DNA of 37,452 nucleotides from an uncultured Pseudomonadales bacterium (GTDB lineage Bacteria > Pseudomonadota > Gammaproteobacteria > Pseudomonadales > Pseudohongiellaceae), in assembly GCA_943789485.1 (NCBI GenBank), contig CALSUH010000024.1, positions 1 through 37,452 on the forward strand, in the 5' to 3' direction. Under the pieces are notes generated by a model. The model had not been told where the DNA came from and searched no databases. It saw only the letters and a program-made list of their open reading frames with translations. A program made the translations under genes and the position numbers. Within the stretch, counting starts at the first letter, position 1. Every line of letters starts with the position of its first letter. Shown one piece after another: positions 35,678-37,452 of this stretch.

Positions 35678-36703
35678 GTCGTAATCCTGGGTCTGAATTG
35701 AATTTGTTGTTCACAGAGGAGGCTGAAAACCCATCCAGCAGCTGCTAATCGAGGAGGGGGTTTCGCTTTGTTCGCTATAAGGGGAATTCTATATCGGAAA
35801 GGGCGGAAGCGCGACACTATCCTCACTATTACACCCTAGATAGTAGCTAAGAAGAAGGGCGTGTCAGGATTCGGTGAGTACGAAGCGATCCCTTCCTTCG
35901 CTCTTAGCGGCGTACAGGCATTGACGAGTATTTTCTATCGATTGCTGAAAAGATAATTATCCTAAATACACGGCGATGCCGCCACTGAAGCTGGTTTTTC
36001 TCGCTGGTCGTGCTGCGAACACGGTCAATAAGGGCTTGCGTATATTCTACGCTGGTGGATGGCTGTACGCGCTGAGTTCTTCAGCGGTGTTCTAAGCAAA
36101 TACATCATTAAACTGCTTAGTATTCCCGATATCCAATAACACGATGCTAAACGGGTCTTTGCGTCGCAGACAAGAAGGGACTAAAGCTTCGATCATAAGA
36201 TAGAGGCGGTGGTGATTTCCTAGCTCTAATTTTTCGTGAAAATAACATCGATAAAACACTGCGTGGGACGCAGACGATACCCAAGGCAGTCATCAAAGAA
36301 TAAGCAACTTCGATGACTGCTAGTTGGTTGACTTGTTAACTAAAGAACAGAGCACCTGCTGCAAACCAAAATAGCTGAGGTTCGTGTTCTCGTATAGGGC
36401 AGGGGCTCACTCAAAACCAAGCTTAGAACTCATTTCTTTTTTTGCTCGCTGCAAAAGTGCAGTTAATTGCTGGGTTTACTCCGTGTGAGGCAACACGTGT
36501 GATGAACATGCCAAGGCAACCATTACCACGGCGATGCCGAGGGTGTGCACGGTTTATATTTTCTGCGGGAATCTAGGGATTGTCCTCAGCGCGCAAATAG
36601 CGCCCGATTGCAAGAAGCTGCCGTCCAGGAGGGTGCCAGTCCTAGTTAAAAATCGGGCAAGTTAAGATCTTGACTGTTCTTATTAATAATTAGGGGTTAT
36701 CCG
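35678..36703. other. About 1 kb gene-free, mostly a decaying GGDEF gene
   Basis: Apart from the GGDEF relic at 35864-36245, no gene is visible. 36250-36600 shows a few short open pieces on the minus strand (including a hydrophobic VIEVAYSLMTALGIVCV run), compatible with a membrane domain that once preceded the GGDEF part. 35680-35860 holds nothing clear. Confidence 0.5.
35864..36245 (-). pseudogene. Decayed GGDEF (diguanylate cyclase) domain
   Basis: On the minus strand, from about 36240 to 35864, blocks of a GGDEF domain can be read: NHHRLYLMIEALVPSCLRRK, DPFSIVLLDIGNTKQFNDVF, YTQALIDRVRSTTSEK, SFSGGIAVYLG and QCLYAAKSEGRDRFVLTES before a stop. They align with the N-terminal I-site flank, the D-I-D-x-F-K-x-x-N-D motif, the mid-helix, GIA strand and C-terminal YxAKxxGR of diguanylate cyclases. 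In-frame stops and frameshifts separate the blocks and the GGDEF signature itself is gone, so this is a relic. A possible membrane helix lies upstream. Confidence 0.7.
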
Positions 36704-37452
36704 CTAAAGATATTTATCCGTTACCGCTCCTTCCGAAGCCGAGGAAACTGAAGCTGCAAACTTCGCCAGCACTCCCCGAGTATAGCGAGCAGTCGGTTTC
36801 TGCCACTTCGCAAGCCTCGCGGCAATCTCTTCGTCGCTAAGCTCTATTTTAACTTCGTTGGTTTCAGCATCGATAGAGATTCTGTCGCCAGTCTGGACAA
36901 TAGCGATCGGTCCGCCCTCTGTTGCCTCTGGGGTAACGTGGCCCACAACAAAGCCGTGGCTGCCGCCGGAGAATCGGCCATCTGTAATCAGAGCGATATC
37001 TTCGCCCAGGCCTTTGCCCATAATGGCTGAAGTTGGGCTTAGCATCTCGCGCATGCCTGGCGCGCCCTTTGGTCCTTCATAGCGAATAACGAGTACATCA
37101 CCTTTGATTACGGTGCCGTCTAGGACGCCCTCGAGGCATTCTTCCTCCGACTCGAAGACCCGAGCGCTGCCAGTGAAGCTTAGTCCTTCCTTGCCGGTAA
37201 TTTTTGCAACTGCTCCAGTAGGCGCTAAATTTCCTTTTAATATAACAAGATGGCTGTCTTTCTTAATAGGATTTTCGAAGGGTCGAATAATGTCTTGGCC
37301 CTCCGGATAAGGCTCTACGGCTGCAAGATTCTCTGCCATTGTCTTGCCTGTTACTGTCAGGCAACTTCCATCCAGCATGCCAGCGTCTAGCATGCGCTTC
37401 ATTAGTGGCTGAATGCCGCCAATTTTGATGAGCTCTGACATAAGGTATTTGC
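36704..37452 (-). CDS. ilvD: Dihydroxy-acid dehydratase, C-terminal part (runs off the right edge)
   Basis: The 3' part (about 248 codons) encodes IlvD C-terminal blocks: [83 protein letters not shown] and [20 protein letters not shown]. The frame is open to the edge (KYLM), and the full enzyme (about 560 residues with the Fe-S Cys residues) must start outside. It dehydrates dihydroxy acids in isoleucine, valine and pantothenate synthesis. TAG at 36704-36706. Confidence 0.95.
   Translation of the reverse strand, partial: KYLMSELIKIGGIQPLMKRMLDAGMLDGSCLTVTGKTMAENLAAVEPYPEGQDIIRPFENPIKKDSHLVILKGNLAPTGAVAKITGKEGLSFTGSARVFESEEECLEGVLDGTVIKGDVLVIRYEGPKGAPGMREMLSPTSAIMGKGLGEDIALITDGRFSGGSHGFVVGHVTPEATEGGPIAIVQTGDRISIDAETNEVKIELSDEEIAARLAKWQKPTARYTRGVLAKFAASVSSASEGAVTDKYL

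Overview
The window looks like chromosomal DNA of a free-living aerobic gammaproteobacterium, probably marine or oligotrophic. This is inferred from gene content: many exported redox and hydrolytic enzymes, c-type cytochromes, a PQQ alcohol dehydrogenase, acyl-CoA enzymes, a Pit phosphate transporter and ilvD. Exact taxonomy cannot be read from the sequence. I saw no rRNA, tRNA, CRISPR array, integrase or insertion sequence.

Layout. 1-1.2 kb: 3' part of a secreted beta-lactamase-family serine hydrolase. 1.2-2 kb: NfsA-type nitroreductase. 2-4.2 kb: two exported CopC-like proteins flanking an acyl-CoA thioesterase. 4.2-7.7 kb: a tandem pair of exported beta-sandwich paralogues behind a c-type cytochrome fused to a PHM-like copper monooxygenase domain. 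8-11 kb: a SURF1 protein, two related small membrane proteins and an exported protein of unknown function, closed by a clear terminator. 11.6-13.5 kb: M20 peptidase and a DUF1232 protein. 13.6-19.2 kb: a minus-strand set of FO synthase (deazaflavin core of coenzyme F420), an NAD(P)-binding protein, a flippase-like membrane protein, a CDP-alcohol phosphatidyltransferase and an exported chorismate mutase. 19.2-22.9 kb: exported amidohydrolase, M24 peptidase and a MaoC-like hydratase. 23.3-25.5 kb: a response-regulator relic, an AhpD-like protein with a 37-residue membrane ORF, and an SDR. 25.7-29.7 kb: an operon of dihaem cytochrome c, PQQ alcohol dehydrogenase with lanthanide-type metal ligands, and an acyl-CoA ligase. 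29.9-31.9 kb: DUF47/PhoU-like regulator plus Pit transporter. 32.2-35.7 kb: RRM protein, DUF1272 zinc protein, an unknown protein and a DPP III-like lipoprotein peptidase. 35.8-36.3 kb: a decayed GGDEF gene. 36.7 kb to the end: the C-terminal part of ilvD.

How genes work together. The clearest pathway is periplasmic alcohol oxidation: the PQQ enzyme passes electrons to the dihaem cytochrome, and the acid product would be activated by the ligase. The FO synthase operon is the most unusual grouping, because it ties a deazaflavin enzyme to membrane-lipid genes and a periplasmic chorismate mutase. The 2-11 kb region is rich in haem and copper themes (CopC folds, copper monooxygenase-like cytochrome, SURF1).

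A quality warning runs through the window. At least five otherwise intact genes are broken by exactly one extra base, four of them within homopolymers (A9, A7, G4, G8). Removing that base restores family-typical proteins each time. This looks more like assembly or sequencing error than five independent pseudogenes, and downstream users should treat these genes as probably functional.
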